From Chloroflexota bacterium (GTDB lineage: Bacteria > Chloroflexota > Limnocylindria > Limnocylindrales > CSP1-4), in contig JAJYNP010000051.1 in the NCBI GenBank assembly GCA_021786265.1, forward strand, positions 1 through 64,000: a stretch of DNA of 64,000 bases, in the 5' to 3' direction. Position 1 is the first letter of the stretch. Each line of letters starts with the position of its first letter. The notes beneath the pieces were generated by a model. That model did no database searches. It was not told the DNA's origin and was given only the letters and a program-made list of their open reading frames with translations. The position numbers and the translations under genes were made by a program. Below are positions 41,066-49,753 of the stretch, one piece after another.

Positions 41066-44000
41066 TCAGTAGTCTTCGCCGTGGTGGCTCTTGCCGTGGC
41101 AGGTCAGCGTGCAGCTCCCCCCGCCGCTGCTCGAGCGGATCCAGCTCAGCGTTCCTCCGTCAGGCGTCACGTCGGGCGCGAAGACCACCAGCCCGCCGTC
41201 CGTCCCCGTCTGCCACGTCCCCGTCCGGAAGTCGTTGCGCGACGCGGTCGAGTGGATCCGGAAGTGGCACTCGGCGCAGATCGCGTTCCCGCCCCCGTGG
41301 CCGGCGGTGTCGATCGACGTCCCCCCGGGTCCCATGCCGGACAACCCGCTCACGTGGAGCCCGTGGAAGCTGAAGTTCGTGTCCGTCCGCCAGTCGCCGC
41401 TGACGTCGCGGTACGGTGCCTCGGCGTGGCAGAGGTAGCAGAGCGCGAAATCGGTCGCGTCGTACGCGGCGTGGCCCTGCTCGAGCACCCGGTCGCGGTA
41501 GCTGGCCAGCAGCAGGCCGCGATAGGGGCCCGCGTGTGGGGCCAGGTCGGAGCCCGCCGACGGCGGAGTGTCGGCGCCAGGTGCGAGCGGATCGCTGTGG
41601 CAGTTCGCGCAGCGCACGGTGCTGCCCGTCGTGAACGTCCAGAGCTTGAAGGGCGACGTCCCGCTCAGGCTGCCGGCCATCGCGCTCGTCGTGTTCTTCC
41701 CGGGCGCCTCCACGGGGTGATACGAGAGGTTCGCCGGGTTCAACTCGACGCCCTTGTCGATCGCCCACCGCGATGGAGCCCCGGCCTGCGGCGCCGGCAG
41801 CGTCGTGAAGCCGGCGTGGCACTTCAGGCACAGCTGGTACTCGCGAGTCGCCGGCGCGGACTTGCCGTCAAGGAACGTGTAGGACGGGGCGGAGCCTGCG
41901 ACCCCGTTCACGACAGCCACCCCGGAGATCCCGTCCTCGCGCCCGGACAGCGTCCAGCCTGTGCTCGTCTGCGTGCTGTCGGCGCTCGACGCGCGGTGGG
42001 GCTCGTGGCAGTCCACGCACTCGGCGTGGCGGTTCAGGATGGGCTGCCCGGCCGCGTCCTGGAACTCGTTCTGGTCGGCTCGCGTGTGGCTCGAGGGTGA
42101 GAGCGCGTCGTGCCGGTAGATCGAGGCGGTCGCGGCGTCGTTGGCGGGGACGGACGCGTCCGCGTACTGGGCCGCCACGTTCGTGCTCGCGCCAGTGCCG
42201 TCATGGCAGGAGAGGCACAGGTTCGCCTGGGGAGCGGTCGTCGCCAGCAGGTTCGGGCCCTGGGCGACGTGCGAGCGGTGGCATGCGCCGCAGGTATCGC
42301 TGGTGAGCGAGTAGGCCGTGTGCGGGCTGACGAACGTGCCCGCCGCGGCTGCGGCGGCCGTCGACACGAGCGAGGCGGTCATCGCCGGCAACACCGTCGC
42401 GGGAGAGGAGGCAACTGCGGGTGAGGCGGCCTTCGATGGGGACTCTGCCGGCGCGTCGAGCGCATACCTCACGCCTCGGTCCGCCCCGGAGACGGAGCCG
42501 GGCTTCAGCGCGTACTCGACGCCGCTCGCGGATGCCGATCCCTCGATCGGGAGCTGGCTCTCGGCATACGAGGCCGAGGCGCTCCCGGCACCGACCCCAT
42601 CGGGCGGCGATCCCGCCACGGGCACCCCGACCCGCTGACCTGGCGTGAGTTCCACCGCCGGCTTCGGCCCCATGTGCAACCACGCCGTCCGGGCCCCCGT
42701 GAAGTCGCGGCCGGCGTCGGTCACACGGAACTCGTAGAGCCCCGAGTAGGCCGCATCGACGGTCGCCCTCACGCTGAACTCGATCTCGGTGTACGAGAGC
42801 GGCGCAAGTGAAAAGGTCTGCAGCGGGTTCTGGCCCATCGAATGGATCCCCGCCGCCGGCAGCTGGTCGCCGCTGTCCGTGTCGTGCGAGTGCAGCTGGT
42901 CGCCGGGAATCACCTCGGACTCGGGGCCCAGCTGCGTGCCCTGGCCGCCGGACAGGCGCTGCCATTCCCTGGTGACGTAGAACGGCGCGCCATTGGTCCG
43001 CTTCGACGACGGGACCGAAGAGAACGTCCCGTTCCCGGTCGCGCGGACCTCGAGTTGGGGCGCCCAGTCGACAGGGGTGGAGTCCGCGTTCCGGACCTGG
43101 AAGCGGATCCGAAACGCCAGATAGCGCTGCTGCGCTAGGATCGCCGCATCCTCGGACAGGTAGACCGGCATGAGCGAGACCTCGTCGACCTCGGCGAGCG
43201 TGGCGTGACCGACGACGACGAGCGGCGCGACCAGGACGGTGATCGGCAGGGTCGTAGCCTGGCCGCCGCGATGTCCGAAGCGGGCCTGGAAGCGGGACGT
43301 GAACGCGGGGCGGCCGTCATCAGGCGAGATGAGCGGTGCGCGCAGGACGATCCGGTGCGCGGACGAGGTGCCGGCAGGGACGGTCCGCGCGGACCACGCG
43401 ATCTCACCGGTCGACGTGTCGACCGTGCCGCCGTCGGCATCGACCACCTGCCAGCCGGGTGGGGTCAGCTCGACGAGGCGCGCGTCGCGCAGCTTCCTGA
43501 GGGCCCTGGTGTCCACCTCGACGGCGAGCAGGCCACCAGGCTCCACGCGGTGCCGGCCCGAGTCGGGCGCGTCGGTGGCCTGGGCGACCTCCCCGTCGGT
43601 GGGGCCGGCGACCACGATCTCCACGACCCCGTACATGCCGGGGCCCGGGATCCCGGCGACGAGGTCGCCACCGACGGTCGTGGTCGCAATAACCGACCAG
43701 GCACCATCGAAGCGCGCGATGCGCAGATCGGCCGGGTCGGCGTCGCCGAGGTCGATCGATGCGGTCGGGACTCTCAACGCGACCCGACCATCGAACGCGG
43801 TCAGCGGCACGCCCGAGCTCGCGTCGGCGGCTCCCAGTGCGTACTGCGCGAGCGGCGGCGCACCGTCGTAGTCCGGCAGCCCGCCCGTGAGCCGGAGGCT
43901 GAACGCCGCCGGTGATGGAACGGCGCCGGGACTCACCTGGACCCATGCGCCGGCATCATGGATCGTTCCGCCTCCCGGCCCGACGGTGCCCGGCGGCAGC

Positions 44001-44476
44001 GGCGTCGGCGAGGGCGAGGGGTCGGGCGAGGCGGACGGGTCGGGCGCGGGACTTGCCGACGGGTCGGGCACAGGTGTCGGTTCCGGCCCCTGGCTCGCCG
44101 TGGGATCGGGCGCGGGGGTCGGATCAGGCACGGGCGTGGGGTCCGGCACCGGGCTCGGGGTGGGGTCAGGCGAGGTGGCCGGGTCGGGAAACGGAGTGGG
44201 GTCCGGCACCGGGGTCGGGGTGGGGTCGGGCACCGGGGTCGGCCCCGGATCCGGCACCGGCGACGGTGTCGGCACCGGGCTCGGGGTGGGGTCGGGCACC
44301 GGGGTCGGCGCCGGATCGACCGCGGGCGAGGCCGACAGGTCGGCGGTCAGGGCGGCGACGCGGGCAGGGCCGGCTGGGAGGAACGCGACCCCGAGCGTGG
44401 CGACGAGGGTCGCCACCACGAGCAGGGGCCGCGCATGCCGGCCACCACCGCGGGCCGGCACGCTCAGGGTCGCCAT
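41066..44476 (-). CDS. giant secreted multihaem cytochrome with Pro-rich stalk
   Basis: The protein has 1136 residues. A signal peptide (ARPLLVVATLVATLGVAFLPAGPA) leads to about 130 residues of PDPTP/PVPDPTP repeats. Several beta-rich regions without haem (about 165-740) follow. The C-terminal 400 residues hold seven CxxCH sites, CGACH, CLSCH, CVDCH, CLKCH, CANCH, CYLCH and CAECH, and a terminal CTLTCH (CX3CH). GACHRSH and DCHEPH are typical doubled-CxxCH partners. The Pro/Asp/Thr stalk looks cell-wall- or surface-spanning. This is a candidate extracellular electron conduit. ATG 44476 is chosen by signal-peptide position; the ribosome site is weak. Confidence 0.82.
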   Translation of the reverse strand: MATLSVPARGGGRHARPLLVVATLVATLGVAFLPAGPARVAALTADLSASPAVDPAPTPVPDPTPSPVPTPSPVPDPGPTPVPDPTPTPVPDPTPFPDPATSPDPTPSPVPDPTPVPDPTPAPDPTASQGPEPTPVPDPSASPAPDPSASPDPSPSPTPLPPGTVGPGGGTIHDAGAWVQVSPGAVPSPAAFSLRLTGGLPDYDGAPPLAQYALGAADASSGVPLTAFDGRVALRVPTASIDLGDADPADLRIARFDGAWSVIATTTVGGDLVAGIPGPGMYGVVEIVVAGPTDGEVAQATDAPDSGRHRVEPGGLLAVEVDTRALRKLRDARLVELTPPGWQVVDADGGTVDTSTGEIAWSARTVPAGTSSAHRIVLRAPLISPDDGRPAFTSRFQARFGHRGGQATTLPITVLVAPLVVVGHATLAEVDEVSLMPVYLSEDAAILAQQRYLAFRIRFQVRNADSTPVDWAPQLEVRATGNGTFSSVPSSKRTNGAPFYVTREWQRLSGGQGTQLGPESEVIPGDQLHSHDTDSGDQLPAAGIHSMGQNPLQTFSLAPLSYTEIEFSVRATVDAAYSGLYEFRVTDAGRDFTGARTAWLHMGPKPAVELTPGQRVGVPVAGSPPDGVGAGSASASYAESQLPIEGSASASGVEYALKPGSVSGADRGVRYALDAPAESPSKAASPAVASSPATVLPAMTASLVSTAAAAAAGTFVSPHTAYSLTSDTCGACHRSHVAQGPNLLATTAPQANLCLSCHDGTGASTNVAAQYADASVPANDAATASIYRHDALSPSSHTRADQNEFQDAAGQPILNRHAECVDCHEPHRASSADSTQTSTGWTLSGREDGISGVAVVNGVAGSAPSYTFLDGKSAPATREYQLCLKCHAGFTTLPAPQAGAPSRWAIDKGVELNPANLSYHPVEAPGKNTTSAMAGSLSGTSPFKLWTFTTGSTVRCANCHSDPLAPGADTPPSAGSDLAPHAGPYRGLLLASYRDRVLEQGHAAYDATDFALCYLCHAEAPYRDVSGDWRTDTNFSFHGLHVSGLSGMGPGGTSIDTAGHGGGNAICAECHFRIHSTASRNDFRTGTWQTGTDGGLVVFAPDVTPDGGTLSWIRSSSGGGSCTLTCHGKSHHGEDY

Positions 44477-44556
44477 GTCACGTACGCCTTCGTCGGGCGA
44501 GGATCCCGCGGTGGCCAGCAGTCGAAACCGTCGACCACCGCGGGGTTCTGGTCGGG

Positions 44557-45774
44557 TCAGGGAACGCCGGGCGTCGGCAGCGGGCCGACGTACGTCCCGG
44601 CCGTCACCGTACCGGTTGGGTCGTGGCATGCCTGGCAGGTGCCACGGTTGTCGATCTTGAGGAGGCGGCTGTCCGTCTCGGCCGTCGCTGTCGGGCTGGT
44701 GCCGCCCGGATACGCCTGGTGGGTCGAGTTGAATCCCGTCATCTGTGCGTTCGAGCCGTGCGCGACATGGCAGGTCGTGCAGGCGACTCGCGACGTCCCG
44801 TGGCGGTACTTGTAGATCGAGTCGCCGGTGTCAAAGTCGTACGCGGTCGAGAGATAGCGCGTGTGACACTGGCTGCACCACGCAGTGATCTGGGTGTTGA
44901 AGTTCGCCGGATCGCCGTTCGGAGCATCGTTTCCGCCCGACGAAGAGCTCCAGGGCACCTTGCGGTGGAAGTAATCGCCGGTCGTGTTCGCGTAGCCCCC
45001 CGTGGCGACCTGGCTGGCCGTCAGGAGGTAGCTCGGTCCCGCGGTCTGGATGACCGTGTAGTTCCGGACATCGCCGGGCGACACGGCCGGCGCGTCGGTC
45101 ACGGGTGCCGCCGTGGCAGCCACCGTGAACGTCCCGCTGGTCTCCCCTGAACCCGGGATCGGGTTGAGGATCCGGTACTGGCCGTTGCCGTGAGGATTGT
45201 GGCAGCTCGTGCACTCCAGCGTCATCGTGCCGCCCGGACTCGCGGACGTGCTGACGGCACCGTTGCCCCAAGCCACCGCGGGCGCCGGGGCCGCGGTGAT
45301 GTCCATGTGGACGGACGTCACGGCCTGGCCGGCGATCGCGCCGCTGCCGTCGGTCTTCACGGGCACTTTCGACAGCTCGCGAACGCTGCTGCCCGACAGG
45401 TACGCGTAGCGCGAGACCTGGTCCGAGCCGATCGCGGCCGTCTCGAACCCGCCGCCGCGAAGGGCGCCGAGGATGACGCCACCTCGCCCGCCGTCCGAGG
45501 CCAGGGTGTACTGCACGCCGTTTGCCACGTTCGTGGTCGCGCCCGCGCTGCTCGCACCGTGACACGTGAGGCACAGCGCCGGTTCCTCCTCGACGAGGAG
45601 AGGCACGGCCTGGGCCGTGTGCGCCCGGTGACAGCCGGCGCAGCTGTCGGCGTTGATCCCGCCCGTGCCGTTGTTGACGGCCGCGACGTGCGGGCCGCCA
45701 TCGGCCAGGACCGGAACAGCGGCCAGGAGCAGCCAGACGGCGCCGCCCGCGAGGAGGAGCGCCCATCGTCTCAC
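44557..45774 (-). CDS. secreted hexahaem cytochrome c
   Basis: The protein has 405 residues. The GTG at 45774 sits behind a near-perfect AAAGGAGGTG site, which settles the start inside a longer open frame. A signal peptide (WALLLAGGAVWLLLAAVPVLADGG) is followed by six CxxCH sites: CAGCH, CLTCH, CTSCH, CSQCH, CTTCH and CQACH. SCAGCHRAHTAQAVPLL and CTTCHVAHGSN are doubled-CxxCH-type units. The central 130 residues lack haem and may fold as a beta domain. It is likely a periplasmic partner of the giant cytochrome encoded 80 bases downstream. Confidence 0.87.
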   Translation of the reverse strand: MRRWALLLAGGAVWLLLAAVPVLADGGPHVAAVNNGTGGINADSCAGCHRAHTAQAVPLLVEEEPALCLTCHGASSAGATTNVANGVQYTLASDGGRGGVILGALRGGGFETAAIGSDQVSRYAYLSGSSVRELSKVPVKTDGSGAIAGQAVTSVHMDITAAPAPAVAWGNGAVSTSASPGGTMTLECTSCHNPHGNGQYRILNPIPGSGETSGTFTVAATAAPVTDAPAVSPGDVRNYTVIQTAGPSYLLTASQVATGGYANTTGDYFHRKVPWSSSSGGNDAPNGDPANFNTQITAWCSQCHTRYLSTAYDFDTGDSIYKYRHGTSRVACTTCHVAHGSNAQMTGFNSTHQAYPGGTSPTATAETDSRLLKIDNRGTCQACHDPTGTVTAGTYVGPLPTPGVP

Positions 45775-45886
45775 TGTCCCCACCTCCTTTCGTTGCTGCT
45801 GGACGTGGTGATCCGCGCCCGCCCTGCGAGCTCGTGGTCGATCGTGGTCCTCCCTCCTGTTCCGCTCATGGTTGACGTTCGCCCTC

Positions 45887-47113
45887 TCAGAAAGTCCAGA
45901 CCTGGACGCGGTTGTTGTCCCAGTCGGCCACGTAGACACGCGCACGGCCGTCCACGGCGACACCGTTGGGGAACTCGAACGCACCGTCGTCCGTGCCCTG
46001 GACGCCGAACCGGCCGATGTACCTCGGGCTCCGGTCTCCGGGCGCAAGGGCCTGGTAGAGCTGCACGGCGTGGGCCGTGGTGTCGACGACGTACACGCGT
46101 CCCGCGTCGTCGACCGCCGCCCCGCGCGGCAGGCCCAGGTCGCCCTCGGCGGGGCCACGACGTATGACCGCGATCTGGCGCCCCGCCGGGTCGAAGACGA
46201 CCAGCCTGCCGTTGTTGCTGTCGGTGACGTAGACGTTGTCGGCGGCATCGACGGCCACGCCGTTCGGGAAGTTGAGCTCTCCCGCCGCGCCGATGGACCG
46301 AACGAGGGTGCCGTCGGCACCGAAGACGTGGATCCGGTTGGGGCCGCCGACGTCGGTGACGAACAGGTCGCCGCGCGCGTCGAACCCCAGGCCGAGCGGC
46401 TGCCAGCCATCGAGGCTCGGACCCGGGTCGAACGTCCTCCGATATCGCCCATCCGCGGAGTAGACGTAGATGGATCCCGTCGGCCGATCGCTCACGTATA
46501 CGTCCCCGCTCCGAGGCTCGACCGCGACGTAGACGGGCACGTGGATGGCGCCGGTCGATGCGGGTGGACGCGCCACGCCAAGTGTCCGACCCGATCCGTC
46601 GAAGATCAGCACTCCGGGATCCCGGGAGGTCTGGGTCACGTAGATCCGGCTCCCGTCGGCGCTGACGGCGACCCCGGTCGGCGCGGTGACACCGTAGACG
46701 CTGAACGCGTAGTGGGGGATCTGCTCCACGGTGATGACCGGCAGCGGCAGCTGGGTGATCGGCTTGCGGTTGAGCAGGTACCAGCCCGAGACGACCACGA
46801 ACACGGCACACATGCTCGTCAGCAGGATGAGCAGCGCCTTCCGGCGACGGCTCAGGGGCGCCGCGTCGTCGGCACCGGGACCTGCCCGGGCAGCTTCAGC
46901 CGGCGTGGCAACCTCGGTCGGCGCCGCGGCGGCACTCAGCGTGGCAGCATTCGCCGTCGCGGGTCCTCCGCCTGCCCCCGGGGCTGCCTCTGACGGCGGC
47001 TCGACGGTGGGCTCCCCGGCAGTCGCGGAGGTGTCATCAGGTGCACCTGCCTCCTCGGCCGGGGGGTCGGTCAGGCCTGCATCCACCGGCGTGGGCTCGA
47101 ACTCGCTCGTCAT
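45887..47113 (-). CDS. membrane-anchored NHL-repeat beta-propeller
   Basis: This 408-residue protein has an Ala/Pro/Glu-rich cytoplasmic tail of about 90 residues, one helix (ALLILLTSMCAVFVVVSGWYLL) and then six NHL blades outside. Typical blades are PTGVAVSADGSRIYVTQTS, LNFPNGVAVDAADNVYVTDSNNGRLVVFD and FEFPNGVAVDGRARVYVADWDNNRVQVW. It has no haem site. Such proteins appear beside multihaem cytochromes in several lineages, possibly as scaffold or docking platforms. The ATG is one base after the TPR gene stop (TGAGATG). Confidence 0.87.
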   Translation of the reverse strand: MTSEFEPTPVDAGLTDPPAEEAGAPDDTSATAGEPTVEPPSEAAPGAGGGPATANAATLSAAAAPTEVATPAEAARAGPGADDAAPLSRRRKALLILLTSMCAVFVVVSGWYLLNRKPITQLPLPVITVEQIPHYAFSVYGVTAPTGVAVSADGSRIYVTQTSRDPGVLIFDGSGRTLGVARPPASTGAIHVPVYVAVEPRSGDVYVSDRPTGSIYVYSADGRYRRTFDPGPSLDGWQPLGLGFDARGDLFVTDVGGPNRIHVFGADGTLVRSIGAAGELNFPNGVAVDAADNVYVTDSNNGRLVVFDPAGRQIAVIRRGPAEGDLGLPRGAAVDDAGRVYVVDTTAHAVQLYQALAPGDRSPRYIGRFGVQGTDDGAFEFPNGVAVDGRARVYVADWDNNRVQVWTF

Positions 47114-47114
47114 C

Positions 47115-48083
47115 TCACGCACCCGGGCTCGCGACGGCCAACGGTGCGACGCTCGGTGGCGCCCCGCCCACCCGGCTGAGACCGCTGACCGCGTTGAAGT
47201 CCGTTGGATCCGCGTGCAGCACGCGCGTGTAGTACGCGGCGGCCGCCTCTCTGTCGCCCGCGTCCTCCGCGATGAGCGCGAGCCCCAGCAGGGCGTCCGT
47301 GGCGTGCGAGCCGGTCGTGAGGGGCTCCAGGGCCGCCTTCGCCTCCGCCGGGCGCTTCTCGCAGAAGGCGTCCATGGCGTTCGCGTACCGCTCGCCCTGC
47401 TCATCGCCCCCGCCCGCGTAGGCACGGGCGAGCTGTGCATACGGCTCGCACCACCCGACCGGGACCATGGCGATCACGCGGCGAAGCGGTTCGATTGCGC
47501 CCGCCAGGTCGCCGAGCTGGATCCGGGCGGCCGCGTACAGGTTCAGCGCGTCCGCGTCGGCCGGGTTGATCGCGATCGCCTTCTCGAGCTGTTCGACGGC
47601 GCGACTCGGCGCCGCGCGCGCGAGCTCGATCGCCCCGAGGTTGTAGTACGCGCTCTCGAGCTGCGGGTCGATGCGTTCCATCTCGGTCCCGGTGGCCGCG
47701 TCCACCAGCGCCTGGTAGTCCGCGGCGGCCGCAGCCAGGTCACCGATCGCCTGGTACGCCTGCCCACGTCCGAGCAGGGCGAGCCGGTTCGTGGCCTGGC
47801 CCCGGAGCACTTCGTCGTACTGTGCCGCCGCGTCCCGGTAACGCTTCGCCTCCAGGTACGCCGTGGCGAGGGCAATCCGCGCACCGACGGCGTTCGGCGC
47901 CGCGCGCACCGCTTCCTCGGCCGCCACGATCCCACGCTGAGCCAGGCTGGGCCCGGGGTCACGGTACTGGTCGAAGAAGTAGAGGACGGCGAGCAGAGGC
48001 ACGCCGACGGCAAGGACGGCAACCATGCCGGTAACGAGCCGCCGGCTGCCCCGATCACCCCGCGGCCGGATCGCGCGCGTCAT
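47115..48083 (-). CDS. TPR-repeat membrane protein
   Basis: This 322-residue protein has one N-terminal anchor (LVTGMVAVLAVGVPLLAVLYFF) and about six TPR units: AVGARIALATAYLEAKRYRDAAAQYDEVL, NRLALLGRGQAYQAIGDLAAAAADYQAL and later repeats. It is the first gene of the operon TPR-NHL-hexahaem-giant cytochrome. GGAGGAAGG precedes the ATG. A chaperone or assembly role for the exported cytochromes is inferred from position. Confidence 0.85.
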   Translation of the reverse strand: MTRAIRPRGDRGSRRLVTGMVAVLAVGVPLLAVLYFFDQYRDPGPSLAQRGIVAAEEAVRAAPNAVGARIALATAYLEAKRYRDAAAQYDEVLRGQATNRLALLGRGQAYQAIGDLAAAAADYQALVDAATGTEMERIDPQLESAYYNLGAIELARAAPSRAVEQLEKAIAINPADADALNLYAAARIQLGDLAGAIEPLRRVIAMVPVGWCEPYAQLARAYAGGGDEQGERYANAMDAFCEKRPAEAKAALEPLTTGSHATDALLGLALIAEDAGDREAAAAYYTRVLHADPTDFNAVSGLSRVGGAPPSVAPLAVASPGA

Positions 48084-48391
48084 CCTTCCTCCACGTCACC
48101 TCGGAGGGGCCTGGGCCCCCGCGCCGTCGGAAGGGCGATGACACCGGCGCGGAGGCCCGACACCCCGTCAACGATGTTCGTGTCCGAGGGCCACCGATCC
48201 CATCCGTCGGGCGATAGAGATCCGGTAGAGACTCGGTGGCCAGAGCAGGGCGCGCGACGGGCCTCCGGGGTATATCCACGTGCAGCAGGGAGGCTCTATC
48301 CGAGGCCTCCGCCGTGTGACCGGTTATCCGCCTGCGCCGCCGGCGGCACGCTCCTCGGAACGAGCGGCGGGACGATCACCCGCCGTCAGGC
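48084..48391. other. intergenic region upstream of the TPR/cytochrome operon
   Basis: This stretch of about 308 bases must hold the promoter of the minus-strand operon. A TATACC-like -10 is present at about 48271-48276 but no convincing -35 accompanies it. I see no gene. Confidence 0.3.
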
Positions 48392-48802
48392 TCAGCCGCC
48401 TGCCGGCAGGACCGTGACGGCCAGGGTCAGCGACACGGCAACCAGACCGGTAACCGAGGTGCCGGCCACACGCCGCGCGCGGCGGATCGCCCGGAGGATG
48501 CCTCCCGGCCGGGCGGGGATCTCGTCGCGCTGGTACGAGTACATCAGTCCGGTGTCCATGCCGAACTCGATGAAGAGCGTGCCGGGAGAGAGATCCAGGA
48601 GATCGGCGGGCGCGGGGTGGACACCGCGCTCCACGATGACGACATCCGGCGCGCGCTCCACGACGTCCGCCTCCACGTCCGTGCACACCGCAACGGCGCA
48701 CACGTCCAGGTCGGGTTCGGCAGACAGCATCCGAGCGAGCCCCTCGCCGAGCAGCGGGTGCGAGTAGAGGATGACCACGGAGATCGGGCGCGTGACTGGC
48801 AC
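48392..48802 (-). CDS. degenerate receiver-like domain with C-terminal membrane helix
   Basis: The protein has 136 residues. VTRPISVVILYSHPLLGEGLARMLSAEPDLDVCAVAV reads like the first half of a NarL-type receiver. The strand that should carry the phospho-Asp reads DVVIVERGVHPAP, without that Asp. The domain is cut short, then a basic segment and a final helix GTSVTGLVAVSLTLAVTVLP follow. It cannot be a normal response regulator. A membrane-tethered pseudo-receiver that titrates the neighbouring NarL-type system is possible. GTG 48802 has AGGAA eight bases upstream. Confidence 0.65.
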   Translation of the reverse strand: MPVTRPISVVILYSHPLLGEGLARMLSAEPDLDVCAVAVCTDVEADVVERAPDVVIVERGVHPAPADLLDLSPGTLFIEFGMDTGLMYSYQRDEIPARPGGILRAIRRARRVAGTSVTGLVAVSLTLAVTVLPAGG

Positions 48803-49000
48803 TCCAGCGCTTCCTCGGGTCCGGGCAGTTCGGCCTCGCCCAGTCGTGCCCTGCCGGCGCGCATCGTGCGCGCTCGCTCGCGCCCCGACTATCCCCGATC
48901 CGGCACACGCGTCCGGGAAGCGTGCTCTATCGATGGACATCCTGCGACCGTCCGGGAGGACGCGCGTGCCGCCGTCGCGCCCCCGCAGCGCGGTGCCCTG

Positions 49001-49753
49001 TCAGCCGGCGTGGCGGGCGAGCCCCTGCCGCACGACGTACGCCGCGGCCTGGATGCGGTTCTCGAGCTGGAGCTTCTCGAGGGCGTTGTGGACGTGGTTC
49101 TTGACCGTGCCCTCGGTGATCGACAGCCTGGCCCCGATCTCCTTGTTGGAGAGCCCGTCGGCCACGAGCTGCACGATCTCGAGCTCGCGCCGCGTCAACC
49201 CCGGTCCGGCGGGCTCGTCGACCGCGACCGGCCGGAGCCGCCCGACGGGAGATGCGTCGCCCGCGCCGGCTCCACGGACCTCGTCCCGTCGGCCCGCCCG
49301 GACCTCCGCGAGCAGACGGCCCGCGATCGCAGGAGAGAGGGGCGTCTCGTCGCGCATGACCGCCCGCAGGAGATCGTACAGCTGGTCCGGGCGGAGGTCC
49401 TTCAGCAGGTAGCCATGCGCCCCGAACCGGATCGCGTCGAACAGGTGATCGTCCGCGTCCGAGACGGTGAGCATCACGACCTTGATGCCGGGCAGCTGAT
49501 CGCGGATGAGCCGGACCGCCTCCACCCCGTTCATGACCGGCATCTGCACGTCCATGACCACGAGGTCGGGTTGCAGCCGGTGCGCCATCTCGACCGCCTC
49601 GAGCCCGTTCTCGGCCTCGCCAACGACGGCGAGCTCGGGCTGCTCCCCGATGAGCGTCGCGATCGCCCGCCGGAAGAGCGGCTGATCGTCGGCCAGCAGG
49701 ATCCGGATCCGATCGGGCGGCTTCACGCCGCGGCCGACTGGCTCAGCCGGCAT
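49001..49753 (-). CDS. NarL/LuxR-family response regulator
   Basis: The protein has 250 residues. The receiver (about 10-130) has acidic DD in ILLADDQPLFRRA, phospho-Asp in LVVMDVQMPVMNG, Thr in VMLTVSDAD and Lys in YLLKDLRP. The LuxR HTH (about 185-245) is LTRRELEIVQLVADGLSNKEIGARLSITEGTVKNHVHNALEKL. The ATG at 49753 has GGAGGTG six bases upstream and overlaps the end of the kinase gene by 11 bases. With that kinase it probably controls the adjacent respiratory operons. Confidence 0.93.
   Translation of the reverse strand: MPAEPVGRGVKPPDRIRILLADDQPLFRRAIATLIGEQPELAVVGEAENGLEAVEMAHRLQPDLVVMDVQMPVMNGVEAVRLIRDQLPGIKVVMLTVSDADDHLFDAIRFGAHGYLLKDLRPDQLYDLLRAVMRDETPLSPAIAGRLLAEVRAGRRDEVRGAGAGDASPVGRLRPVAVDEPAGPGLTRRELEIVQLVADGLSNKEIGARLSITEGTVKNHVHNALEKLQLENRIQAAAYVVRQGLARHAG

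Noticed and set aside
44050..44340. Repetitive GGGTCGGG/GGGGTCGG DNA that could be read as a CRISPR-like or satellite array
   Set aside because: It is the coding DNA of the PDPTP stalk of the giant cytochrome, in frame and without constant spacers.
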